DNA of 6,745 nt from Actinomycetes bacterium (GTDB lineage Bacteria; Actinomycetota; Actinomycetes; JAJYSQ01), in assembly GCA_021793495.1 (NCBI GenBank), contig JAJYSQ010000094.1, positions 1-6,745 of the forward strand, given 5' to 3'. Below the pieces are notes generated by a model, which searched no databases, was not told the origin of the DNA, and worked only from the letters and a program-made list of their open reading frames with translations. Below are positions 1 to 5,638 of the stretch, piece by piece (within the stretch, counting starts at the first letter, position 1; each line of letters starts with the position of its first letter). A program made the position numbers and the translations under genes.

Positions 1-189
1 AACCCCGGCGGGGTGGCGGGGTACCTGGTGGTGTCTCACGGTGAGCCGACCCCGTGGCGGGTGAAGATCGCCGCCCCGTCGTACGCCAGCGCGCAGGCCC
101 TCGGCCCGTTGCTCATCGGCACACCGGTCGACCATCTGGCGACCACCGTCGCCTCGATGCTGCTGATGGTCGGCGACATCGACCGGTGA
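1..189 (+). CDS. NuoD-like NADH-quinone oxidoreductase subunit D, C-terminal fragment
   Basis: The first reading frame is open from base 1 to a TGA at 187-189 and gives the last 62 residues of a protein whose start lies outside the window. The end resembles the C-terminus of the complex I 49-kDa subunit (NuoD) family: a small beta hairpin (GYLVVSHGEPTPWRVK), the segment APSYASAQAL matching the usual PSF-NLQAL motif, then a hydrophobic helix ending in GDIDR, matching the family terminus (G-VDR). NuoD sits in the peripheral arm of complex I near the quinone site. Several normally conserved residues of the tail differ (SY for SF, GPLLIG for the usual helix start), so this may be a divergent NuoD paralogue rather than the main nuo-operon copy. 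It is followed by an opposite-strand gene, not by nuoE. The family call is fairly secure; the paralogue status is inference. Confidence 0.75.
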   Translation, partial: NPGGVAGYLVVSHGEPTPWRVKIAAPSYASAQALGPLLIGTPVDHLATTVASMLLMVGDIDR

Positions 190-196
190 GGTCGAC

Positions 197-218
197 GACC
201 TGCCACCCGATGCAGGTC
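197..218. terminator. Small hairpin between convergent genes, possible bidirectional terminator
   Basis: GACCTGC (197-203) and GCAGGTC (212-218) form a perfect 7-base inverted repeat around an 8-base loop. It lies in the 27-base gap between the nuoD-like stop (189) and the stop of the minus-strand gene (217-219), overlapping the latter by two bases. There is no T-run on either side, so it is not a classical intrinsic terminator. Actinobacterial terminators often lack a U-tract. Its position between converging genes is the main support. Confidence 0.4.
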
Positions 219-891
219 AGGCCACCCAGGAGTCTCGGGGACGATCCGGCAGCACGATCTGGCGGTCCGGAGCACGCTCCGAGCCCGGCACCGGACGTCG
301 GCCATGCTCGGGGGAGGCCACCGCGGTGTCCGTTCGGATCGCGCTGGTGACCGCAGCCACCAGGCACTCCAGCTCCGGCGTGCGGCCAGTGGCCTCCCCT
401 GGTTCCGGGGCGGCGTCCGCGACGACCGGAGCGCCGCTGGCGTCGGCTGCTTGCCGACGGAGCGCCACGACCAGCTCGACGCGGCGGGTCAGGCCCTGGT
501 CGAAGCCGCCGGTCGGTGCGGCGATCCCTGAAAGCTCGGTCCCCGCTGGGCCCCGGGGTTCTCTCCCGGCGGCGAGCTCGACCTCCGCGCGCCGCGGTGG
601 TCGACCGGCCGAGCGAACGGACACCTGGTACGCCGGCCGCCCGGAGACCTGGGGCAGCACCAGCGCACCCGCCGCGCTCACCCCGGCGACAGCGACCGAC
701 AGGAGAACCTGCCCGCCATGCGGCGACCAGAGAGTCAGGGCCGCGGCCCCGAGGCCAGCAGCGCTGGATCCGAGCAGCAGGGCGCGAGCCGCTCCGGTAC
801 GTCTCGGTACCGGAGCGCGGTGACGTCCTCGGTGCCGATCCGCAGGCCACCGCCGTCGGCGGCGCGGGGCGCGGTGACCGGGGCGGGCCAT
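217..891 (-). CDS. Unrecognised membrane protein, last gene of the folate operon; start uncertain, likely frame-disrupted
   Basis: I do not recognise this protein. In this frame the reliable coding signal (high GC at third positions, hydrophobic segments) begins only near base 790. Upstream, to the ATG at 889-891, the translation is arginine-rich and looks like a shadow frame. From residue 37 onward two membrane segments are likely (about 37-55 and 61-80), followed by a hydrophilic tail of about 140 residues rich in A, R, P and E, ending DSWVA. In many actinobacteria the gene after DUF3180 encodes an Ala/Arg/Pro-rich protein with two N-terminal membrane helices (for example the M. tuberculosis Rv3604c position, DUF6779). 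This gene may be the counterpart, on grounds of position and topology only. The N-terminus probably lies in the frame of the preceding gene, joined by a one-base shift near 780-800. No ribosome binding site is visible before the ATG at 891. Confidence 0.5.
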   Translation of the reverse strand: MARPGHRAPRRRRRWPADRHRGRHRAPVPRRTGAARALLLGSSAAGLGAAALTLWSPHGGQVLLSVAVAGVSAAGALVLPQVSGRPAYQVSVRSAGRPPRRAEVELAAGREPRGPAGTELSGIAAPTGGFDQGLTRRVELVVALRRQAADASGAPVVADAAPEPGEATGRTPELECLVAAVTSAIRTDTAVASPEHGRRPVPGSERAPDRQIVLPDRPRDSWVA

Positions 892-1481
892 GGGCGGAGC
901 GTACGGGCTCGCGGCGGTACGGGCCAGACCATCCGGATCCGGCGCGCAGCATCCCTCGACCGGCCACCGGGCTCACCCCACCCGCCAGCGCCCTCGTTGC
1001 CCGACGTCGGATCCTCCGGCAGCCGAAGGATCCGCTCGAGCACCAGGGCGACGACCACGACGACCAGCGCCGCCACCGCGCTCGCCGCCGCAGTCACCAC
1101 GCGGCCGCGGTACGCCGCGACCGCCGCTGACGGCAGCCAGAACAGTGCCACCCCCACGTACGCCCCCACCAGCACCGACCCACCCAGGGAGCTCGCCTTC
1201 GCCAGCACGACGGCACGCGCTGCGAGCAACGGGTCCACCCGGCGTGCGGGGGGCTCGCCGGGCCGCGCGGGGCGACGACGCCGAGCCAGCCGCGAGCGCA
1301 TCGAGACGGCGAGCATGCCGAGCCCGACCGCCAGGACGAGCAGCGCAACCGGCACCGACCACGGCAAGGTCGGCAGCGACACCAGCAGCATGCGCGCATC
1401 GAGGATGCGCAGCCCGGACCAGGTGAGCGCGGCGAGCGCAACGGCCACCACCAGCAGCGTCCGGATCTGCGTCGGCCTCAC
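735..1481 (-). CDS. DUF3180 family membrane protein with an abnormal C-terminal extension
   Basis: This is the small four-helix membrane protein that follows folK in many actinobacterial folate operons; its function is unknown. Predicted membrane segments are about 7-27, 42-60, 97-118 and 129-149. The family signature is the conserved stretch before helix 3 (DPLLAARAVVLAKASSLGG, residues 83-101) and the LER motif closing helix 4. The start is GTG at 1481-1479: its GTGA overlaps the folB-folK TGA, and a good Shine-Dalgarno lies four bases upstream. Family members usually end near residue 150-170, yet this frame stays open to residue 248. Residues from about 183 to 233 still look coding by third-position GC but resemble the N-terminus of the next gene more than DUF3180. 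Either the two genes are fused here or one or more single-base losses hide the true stop. A TGA in another frame at 973-975, overlapped by a GTG (974-976), marks where the natural junction might have been. Confidence 0.8.
   Translation of the reverse strand: MRPTQIRTLLVVAVALAALTWSGLRILDARMLLVSLPTLPWSVPVALLVLAVGLGMLAVSMRSRLARRRRPARPGEPPARRVDPLLAARAVVLAKASSLGGSVLVGAYVGVALFWLPSAAVAAYRGRVVTAAASAVAALVVVVVALVLERILRLPEDPTSGNEGAGGWGEPGGRSRDAARRIRMVWPVPPRARTLRPWPAPVTAPRAADGGGLRIGTEDVTALRYRDVPERLAPCCSDPALLASGPRP
781..800 (-). other. Probable frameshift point between the DUF3180-frame tail and the downstream membrane protein
   Basis: Reading the minus strand, the DUF3180 frame keeps almost all third positions G or C through the residues VTALRYRDVPERLA, then degenerates (PCCSDPALL) and stops at 735. 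The other frame is poor up to this point (many A or T third positions, arginine-rich) and becomes clearly coding immediately after it (ALLLGSSAAGLG). Adding a single G in the GCGCCC stretch would join the two into one continuous frame reading ERLA-ALLLG. A one-base deletion, either a real mutation or a sequencing or assembly error, explains this best. Programmed -1 slippage is less likely because no slippery heptamer is evident. Confidence 0.5.
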
Positions 1482-2362
1482 GACACCCTCCCGAGGTCGT
1501 CGACCCGTACGGCATCCGACTGCCCCCCCGGCCCGGCGCGCACGCCGTCGAGCAACCCGGTCACCGAGCCGTGCCCGGGCAGCCGCGCCTGCGGGTCCAC
1601 GTCCAACCAGGGGCGCAGGACGAAGGCCCGCTCATGGGCCCTCGGGTGAGGCAGCGTGAGCAGCTCGGAGGTGACCGTCTCCTCCCCGACCACGACCAGG
1701 TCGACGTCGAGCGTCCGCGGTCCCCAACGCACGTCGCGGGTGCGTCCGTGCGCATACTCGACCCTCCGGGCCAGCCACAGCAGGTCCTCGGACCCGAGGG
1801 TGGTCTCGACAACCACGACCAGGTTCAGGTACGCGGGCTGGGGCACCCCGCCGACGGGAGCGCTGCGGTACATCGGTGAGACGCCGACGAGATCGACCCC
1901 CTCCACGGACAACAGCTCGGCGGTCGCCTGGCGCAGCGTTGCCGCAGCATCCCCGAGGTTCGCCCCCAGGGCCAGGACGGCCGGACGCGGCGGCAACGGG
2001 GCCGGTCGGCGTCGTTCGACGGTGACCAGCACGTCGTCGCAGGGAACCCCCACCGGGGCATGCGGCTTGTGCACGGTGATCGTCGCGGCATCCACGACGG
2101 AGAAGCTCAGGCAGATGCGGCTCAGCCGCACCGCCAACGTCTCGATCAGGTCGACCGGCTGGTCGCCAACCAGACCGAGCACCGCGGCTGCGACCGCCGA
2201 GTAGTCAACCGTGCGGGCCAGGTCGTCAGTGGCTGCAGCGGCCGAGACGTCCACGTCCAGGGCCACGTCCACCAGGAAAGGCTGGCCGTGGCGCCGTTCG
2301 GCGGACAGCACCCCGTGGCGACCCCAGCCGCGCAGGCCGCGTAGCTCGACCCGGTCGCTCAC
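1478..2362 (-). CDS. folB-folK: Bifunctional dihydroneopterin aldolase / HPPK (FolB-FolK fusion)
   Basis: One 294-residue frame holds two consecutive steps of folate synthesis. FolB (about 1-118) cleaves dihydroneopterin to 6-hydroxymethyl-dihydropterin and glycolaldehyde. FolK (about 127-270) pyrophosphorylates that product with ATP. FolB signatures are GRHGV (14-18), HGQPF (25-29), DDLARTVDY (46-54), LIETLA (72-77) and VHKPHAPV (97-104); E22, E74 and K99 match the catalytic E22, E74 and K100 of the S. aureus enzyme. FolK signatures are LGANLGD (132-138), VSPMYRSAPVGG (161-172), QPAYLN (175-180), RWGPRTLDVDL (212-222) with magnesium-binding D219 and D221, and LPHPRAHERAFVLRPW (237-252). A proline-rich linker (120-128) joins the halves. 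The frame is open upstream to 2719, but that part overlaps the preceding gene and is not coding; GTG at 2362-2360 overlaps its stop as GTGA and starts directly at the FolB fold. Fusions of these enzymes are known; here both active sites look complete. Confidence 0.93.
   Translation of the reverse strand: MSDRVELRGLRGWGRHGVLSAERRHGQPFLVDVALDVDVSAAAATDDLARTVDYSAVAAAVLGLVGDQPVDLIETLAVRLSRICLSFSVVDAATITVHKPHAPVGVPCDDVLVTVERRRPAPLPPRPAVLALGANLGDAAATLRQATAELLSVEGVDLVGVSPMYRSAPVGGVPQPAYLNLVVVVETTLGSEDLLWLARRVEYAHGRTRDVRWGPRTLDVDLVVVGEETVTSELLTLPHPRAHERAFVLRPWLDVDPQARLPGHGSVTGLLDGVRAGPGGQSDAVRVDDLGRVS
1486..1492 (-). promoter_or_regulatory. Shine-Dalgarno for the DUF3180 gene
   Basis: The minus strand reads GGGAGGG, then four bases (TGTC), then the GTG start at 1481. 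This is the clearest ribosome binding site in the window, and it decides the start of the DUF3180 gene inside the 3' end of folB-folK. Confidence 0.6.
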
Positions 2363-2904
2363 GGCGGCCCACCCCGGGGCGTACCCGGCGGGTCCTCGTC
2401 CTGATCCTGGACGTCCGCGAAGGGCGGCGACCCGCCAACGACCACCGACCCGTGGTGCGCCCACAGGCGCCACGACCGCGCAGGGTCGCGGCGGAACACG
2501 TTCGTCGCCACCACGTGGGCTCCGGCCAGGCCGGTGCCACGCCGCGCGGCACCCGGCTCGTCGACGCCCGCCAGGATGTTCTCCGTGCAGGTCAGCACCG
2601 CCACGTCCCCCTCGAGCATGACGTGGACGTCGGTGAGCACGAACTGGATGTAGGACGTCCCGGCCATGACCAGCGCCCAGGACCTCAGCACCTCGGTCCG
2701 GCCGCGCAACGTGGTCCAACCCGGGTGCACGCAGACCGCACCGGCCGCCCAGGGACCGTCGACCCAGAGCGCACCCATCTGGTCGAGGTCACCGTCCTCG
2801 ATCGCCGCGTACAGAACGGCGTTCGCGGCCCGCACCGCAGTCACGTCGTCCACGTCCGACGCGGGCATCGGCCGGTGAGGACCGGCAGGTCCATCGAGTG
2901 TCAT
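2359..2904 (-). CDS. NTF2-like / SnoaL-fold protein of the folate operon
   Basis: This is a 181-residue cytoplasmic protein with no signal peptide or membrane segment. Its core (about 20-158) fits the nuclear transport factor 2 / SnoaL-like cone fold: an N-terminal helix with AANAVLYAAIEDGDLDQMGALW (pieces at 26-47), then VCVHPGW (57-63), RGRTEVLRSW (67-76), strands around VMLEGDVAVLTCTENI (95-110) and a terminal WRLWAHHGS (145-153). Family members include small-molecule enzymes and binding proteins, and no catalytic residue set can be assigned; H60, W63, H94 and H150-H151 are candidate pocket residues. The ATG at 2904-2902 overlaps the folP stop (ATGA) and the TGA at 2361-2359 overlaps the folBK start (GTGA), so it is tightly coupled to folate enzymes on both sides. 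A role in pterin handling is inferred from context only. The Asp/Pro/Gly-rich tail (163-181) looks disordered. Confidence 0.85.
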   Translation of the reverse strand: MTLDGPAGPHRPMPASDVDDVTAVRAANAVLYAAIEDGDLDQMGALWVDGPWAAGAVCVHPGWTTLRGRTEVLRSWALVMAGTSYIQFVLTDVHVMLEGDVAVLTCTENILAGVDEPGAARRGTGLAGAHVVATNVFRRDPARSWRLWAHHGSVVVGGSPPFADVQDQDEDPPGTPRGGPP

Positions 2905-3785
2905 CGGGCTGCACCAACGGCCGCAGCGACCCGCACGGCGTCCGAGCTCGGGCGGACCGCATGGACCCGGACCCCCCAGGCTCCGACCGCCGCCGCCAGC
3001 GCGCTGGTGGCGGCGGTGGCGTCGTCCCGGTCCTCGACGGCCCGTGCCTCACCCTCGGCGTCGGCGAGCAGCCGGCCGAGGAACGCCTTCCGAGAAGCCC
3101 CGATGAGCAACGGACGACCCAGCGCGATGAGCACCTCCAGGTGGGCGAGCAGGGCCCAGTTGTGCTCCGGCCCCTTCGCGAACCCCAGTCCGGGGTCGAG
3201 CACGATCCGATCGGTCATCACCCCGGCGTACCGAGCAGCCGTCAACCGCGCAGCGAGCTCATCGCGCACCTCGGTGACGATATCGGTGTACCGCGCCCGG
3301 GAGGCCATGTCCGCGCTGTGACCACGCCAGTGCATCAGCACGCACGGCACCCCGGACGCCGCCAACCACGCCAGCATGCCCGGGTCGGCAAGCCCACCGC
3401 TGACATCGTTGACCATGACAGCCCCGGCTTCGCACGCCTCCTCGGCGACCTGGGCGCGCATCGTGTCGACGCTGACCGCAGCCCCCGCCCGGCTGAGGGC
3501 ACGGACCACCGGGAGCACCCGGCGACGCTCCTCCTCGACCGGTACGCGTTCGGCACCCGGCCGGGTGGACTCCCCGCCGACGTCCACCAGGTCGGCTCCT
3601 TCGTCGAGCAGCCTCAGGCCATGCTCGATCCCCTCCGTGGGGGTGAACCACCGACCTCCGTCGGAGAACGAGTCAGGGGTCACGTTGACCACGCCCATCA
3701 CGACGCACCGGGCGGACCCCCCGAGGCGAGAGGGCAGCCCCGTCAGCACCGGACGGGTCGGCGATGGCCGCGGAGGTAGGGACAC
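2901..3785 (-). CDS. folP: Dihydropteroate synthase
   Basis: This enzyme condenses 6-hydroxymethyl-dihydropterin pyrophosphate with p-aminobenzoate to give dihydropteroate, and it is the sulfonamide target. The 294-residue TIM barrel carries all family motifs: MGVVNVTPDSFSDGG (30-44), DVGGESTRPGA (68-78), SVDT (105-108), VNDVSGG (125-131), LDPGLGFAK (196-204) with HNWALL (208-213), GASRKAFLG (229-237) and WGVRVHAVR (270-278). The positions equivalent to E. coli F28 and P64, where sulfonamide resistance changes occur, are F40 and P76, the ordinary residues. The start is uncertain: GTG at 3785 gives 29 residues before MGVVN, more than in many relatives, and GTG codon 29 or ATG codon 30 are alternatives. 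A TAGGCT box six bases before the GTG at 3785 favours that one as a leaderless start. Its stop overlaps the next ATG. It lies 46 bases after the MprF-like gene. Confidence 0.96.
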   Translation of the reverse strand: MSLPPRPSPTRPVLTGLPSRLGGSARCVVMGVVNVTPDSFSDGGRWFTPTEGIEHGLRLLDEGADLVDVGGESTRPGAERVPVEEERRRVLPVVRALSRAGAAVSVDTMRAQVAEEACEAGAVMVNDVSGGLADPGMLAWLAASGVPCVLMHWRGHSADMASRARYTDIVTEVRDELAARLTAARYAGVMTDRIVLDPGLGFAKGPEHNWALLAHLEVLIALGRPLLIGASRKAFLGRLLADAEGEARAVEDRDDATAATSALAAAVGAWGVRVHAVRPSSDAVRVAAAVGAAR

Positions 3786-3791
3786 CTGCCC

Positions 3792-3797
3792 AGCCTA
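3792..3797 (-). promoter_or_regulatory. Possible -10 box of a leaderless promoter for folP
   Basis: The minus strand reads TAGGCT, six bases (GGGCAG), then the GTG at 3785. TANNNT placed 6-7 bases before a start codon is the common actinobacterial layout for transcripts that begin at the start codon. No TTGAC-like -35 box is visible 16-19 bases upstream, and no purine-rich Shine-Dalgarno is properly spaced. This is a weak, position-based call. Confidence 0.35.
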
Positions 3798-3831
3798 GGG
3801 GCTGCCCGCCGGGCCGCTCGGGGGCGTCGGC

Positions 3832-5601
3832 TCAGGAAACACCCGGTCCGGACCCGACCCGCTCGCGCCGGATGGCCGCTGCCACCGGCGGGCGACCGGC
3901 CAGCCGGGTCATCCGTGGCATGTTCAGGAACGCCTCCGCCTCCAGCGCCGCGACACCGATCCGCGGCAGATCCCGAGAGGAGGGGTAGACGATGAAGCGA
4001 GGTTCCCAGATCGGTCGGAACTTGACGTTGAACCGGTAGAGGGACTCGATCTGGAACCACCGCGACAGGAAGATGAGCAGCGCCCGCCAGAGCCGGAGCA
4101 CCGGACCGGCCCCCAGCCGCTCGCCGCGCTCCAGCGCCGAGCGGAAGGCGGCGAAGTTCAACGACACCCGGTCCACCCCGAGGCTCGGCGCGGCAGCCAG
4201 GGTGGCCACGATCAGCATCTCGTTCAACCCCGGGTCCGCGGCCCGGTCCCGGCGCATCAGGTCCAGGGACAACCCGTGGACACCCCAGGGGACGAAGTGC
4301 AGCAACGCCCGGATCTTCCCGTCCAGCTGCGCGGTCGCCACGACGCAGTCGCCGTCGGCCTCCTCGCCGAACCGGCCCAGCGCCATGGAGAACCCACGTT
4401 CGGACACCCCGTCACGCCACTCGTCAGCCCGCCGAGCGACCAGCTCGCGCTCGTCGACCGGGATGTCCCGGACTCGCCGGACCGCGCTGGTGTACCCCGC
4501 ACGGGTCACTCGGGCGACCATCTGCCGGACGTTGCGCATCGCCCGGCCCTCCAGGGAGAAGTCGGCCACGTCGACGATCGCTTCGTCTCCCAGCTCCAGG
4601 GCGCTCATCCCCGACTCCCGGCACCAGATCTCTCCGCCGGTCTCGCTGCACCCGATGACCGCGGGGACCCAGGCGTGCCGGTCAGCCTCCTCGAGGAACT
4701 GCGCGATAGCCCCGGGCCACGCCTCCGGGTCGCCCACCGGATCCCCGGCGGCGAGCATCACCCCGGAGACCACGCGGTACGCGATGGCCGCCTTTCCGGT
4801 CGCCGACCAGGTCACGCTCTTGTCCCGACGCAAGGCGAAGTACCCCAGTGAGTCCTGGTCACCGTAGCGGGCGAGCAGCTCACGCAGCCGATCGTCATCC
4901 GTCGGGGTGAGCCGGCCCTCGGGCTCGGCAGGGCGCAGGACCAGGTACGCAGTGACCAGAGCGGTCACCACTCCCATCCCCAGCAGGAAGAAGTACACCA
5001 GGTCCGAGTACCGATCGTTGCCGAAGACGATCGAGCCCTTCGCGCCGACCAGGCCGAGCACCACCTCCTGCAAGAGCAGCGCCGCGGACGGGGAGCCCAG
5101 CACCCGACCCGGCGGCAGCCACACGAGCACAGCCCCCAGGGCCAGCGAGGACGCGGTCAGGACGAGGAAGACCCCCAGGGCACGCCACCGGGTTCGCGGA
5201 TCACCCAGGGCGTAGAAGTCCCGACGAAGGGCGAGCAGCGCACCGAGAAGCAGCAGCGAGATGCCCGCCGGGATCAGATCGTGACCCTTGACCAGGTGCA
5301 GCAGGACGCTCACGGCCAGCAGCAGCACGGCGGCCTGCCAGGCCCGCCGCTTGCGCCGGCGCAGCGCCCGGGCCAGCAGCAAGAACAGGACCCCCGCCAC
5401 GATCGTGGCCGCTCCGGCGGCACTGTTGACCGATCCTGGGACGAGCGCGGCCAGGCCGTGCAGCCGGGTGCGCAGCGCCGGGGTGATCCCCGATCCGATG
5501 TCCATCAGCGCGACCAGCAGGGTCAGCAAGCCGACCAGCCGGGGAACCGCGCCATCCATGGAACGACGCGACCGTCCCCGGGAACTCCCCGTCTCCGTCA
5601 C
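3832..5601 (-). CDS. MprF-type aminoacyl-phosphatidylglycerol synthase (DUF2156 domain) membrane protein
   Basis: A 589-residue protein with an N-terminal membrane part and a C-terminal cytoplasmic catalytic domain of the phosphatidylglycerol lysyltransferase family (LPG synthase C-terminal domain, tandem GNAT-like folds). Members move an amino acid from aminoacyl-tRNA to a lipid head group, lowering surface charge and helping resist cationic peptides. Likely membrane segments are about 21-39, 62-77, 89-103, 108-124, 140-161 and 200-222. The domain spans about 237-542, with GDPVGD (286-291), LGDEAIVDVADFSLEGR (337-353), GLNEMLIVATLA (458-469), VSLNFAAFR (479-487) and YRFNVKFRPIWEPRF (522-536). 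Only about six helices are present, against roughly fourteen in full MprF, so a complete flippase part is missing. The C-terminal lysyl-tRNA synthetase of mycobacterial LysX is absent. Amino acid and lipid specificity cannot be read. The frame opens at GTG 5610; I prefer GTG 5601 because the first overlaps a promoter-like box. ATG at 5559 is also possible. Confidence 0.87.
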   Translation of the reverse strand: MTETGSSRGRSRRSMDGAVPRLVGLLTLLVALMDIGSGITPALRTRLHGLAALVPGSVNSAAGAATIVAGVLFLLLARALRRRKRRAWQAAVLLLAVSVLLHLVKGHDLIPAGISLLLLGALLALRRDFYALGDPRTRWRALGVFLVLTASSLALGAVLVWLPPGRVLGSPSAALLLQEVVLGLVGAKGSIVFGNDRYSDLVYFFLLGMGVVTALVTAYLVLRPAEPEGRLTPTDDDRLRELLARYGDQDSLGYFALRRDKSVTWSATGKAAIAYRVVSGVMLAAGDPVGDPEAWPGAIAQFLEEADRHAWVPAVIGCSETGGEIWCRESGMSALELGDEAIVDVADFSLEGRAMRNVRQMVARVTRAGYTSAVRRVRDIPVDERELVARRADEWRDGVSERGFSMALGRFGEEADGDCVVATAQLDGKIRALLHFVPWGVHGLSLDLMRRDRAADPGLNEMLIVATLAAAPSLGVDRVSLNFAAFRSALERGERLGAGPVLRLWRALLIFLSRWFQIESLYRFNVKFRPIWEPRFIVYPSSRDLPRIGVAALEAEAFLNMPRMTRLAGRPPVAAAIRRERVGSGPGVS

Positions 5602-5608
5602 CCCAACC

Positions 5609-5614
5609 ACGCTA
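5609..5614 (-). promoter_or_regulatory. Possible -10 box of a leaderless promoter for the MprF-like gene
   Basis: In the 3' flank of folE the minus strand reads TAGCGT, seven bases (GGTTGGG), then GTG at 5601-5599. This matches the TANNNT spacing of leaderless actinobacterial starts. The more upstream GTG (5610-5608) overlaps the box itself, which is why the start at 5601 is preferred. No -35 consensus is seen. Confidence 0.35.
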
Positions 5615-5638
5615 CCCGTCCCCGGGTCGCACCGAGGA

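Noticed and set aside
113..976. Minus-strand open frame of 287 codons starting with GTG at 976
   Set aside because: Its product is Arg/Gly/Pro-rich throughout and third-position GC is poor. The GTG overlapping a TGA is interesting for the original gene junction, but this frame does not look coding beyond its first codons.
718..1659. Plus-strand open frame of 313 codons
   Set aside because: It lies antisense to DUF3180 and folBK, is dominated by Arg/Ser/Pro/Thr low-complexity sequence, and is expected in GC-rich DNA where stop codons are scarce.
2363..2719. Upstream extension of the folB-folK frame
   Set aside because: It overlaps the NTF2-like gene in another frame, reads as shadow sequence, and the GTG at 2362 begins exactly at the FolB fold.
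2452..3321. Plus-strand open frame of 289 codons antisense to the NTF2-like gene and folP
   Set aside because: No recognisable motif, shadow-type composition, and the opposite strand has two clear protein families.
2898..3779. Plus-strand open frame matching almost the whole length of folP
   Set aside because: It mirrors folP in antisense; the His/Arg/Pro-rich product has no family features.
2901..3785. Sulfonamide-resistant dihydropteroate synthase
   Set aside because: The positions tied to target-site resistance (F40, P76) carry the ordinary residues, and the gene sits in a housekeeping operon, not a mobile context.
3786..3831. Terminator in the gap between the MprF-like gene and folP
   Set aside because: Only 4-5 base stems (CAGCC/GGCTG at 3791-3804; GCCC/GGGC nearby) without a T-run; not enough to call in such GC-rich sequence.
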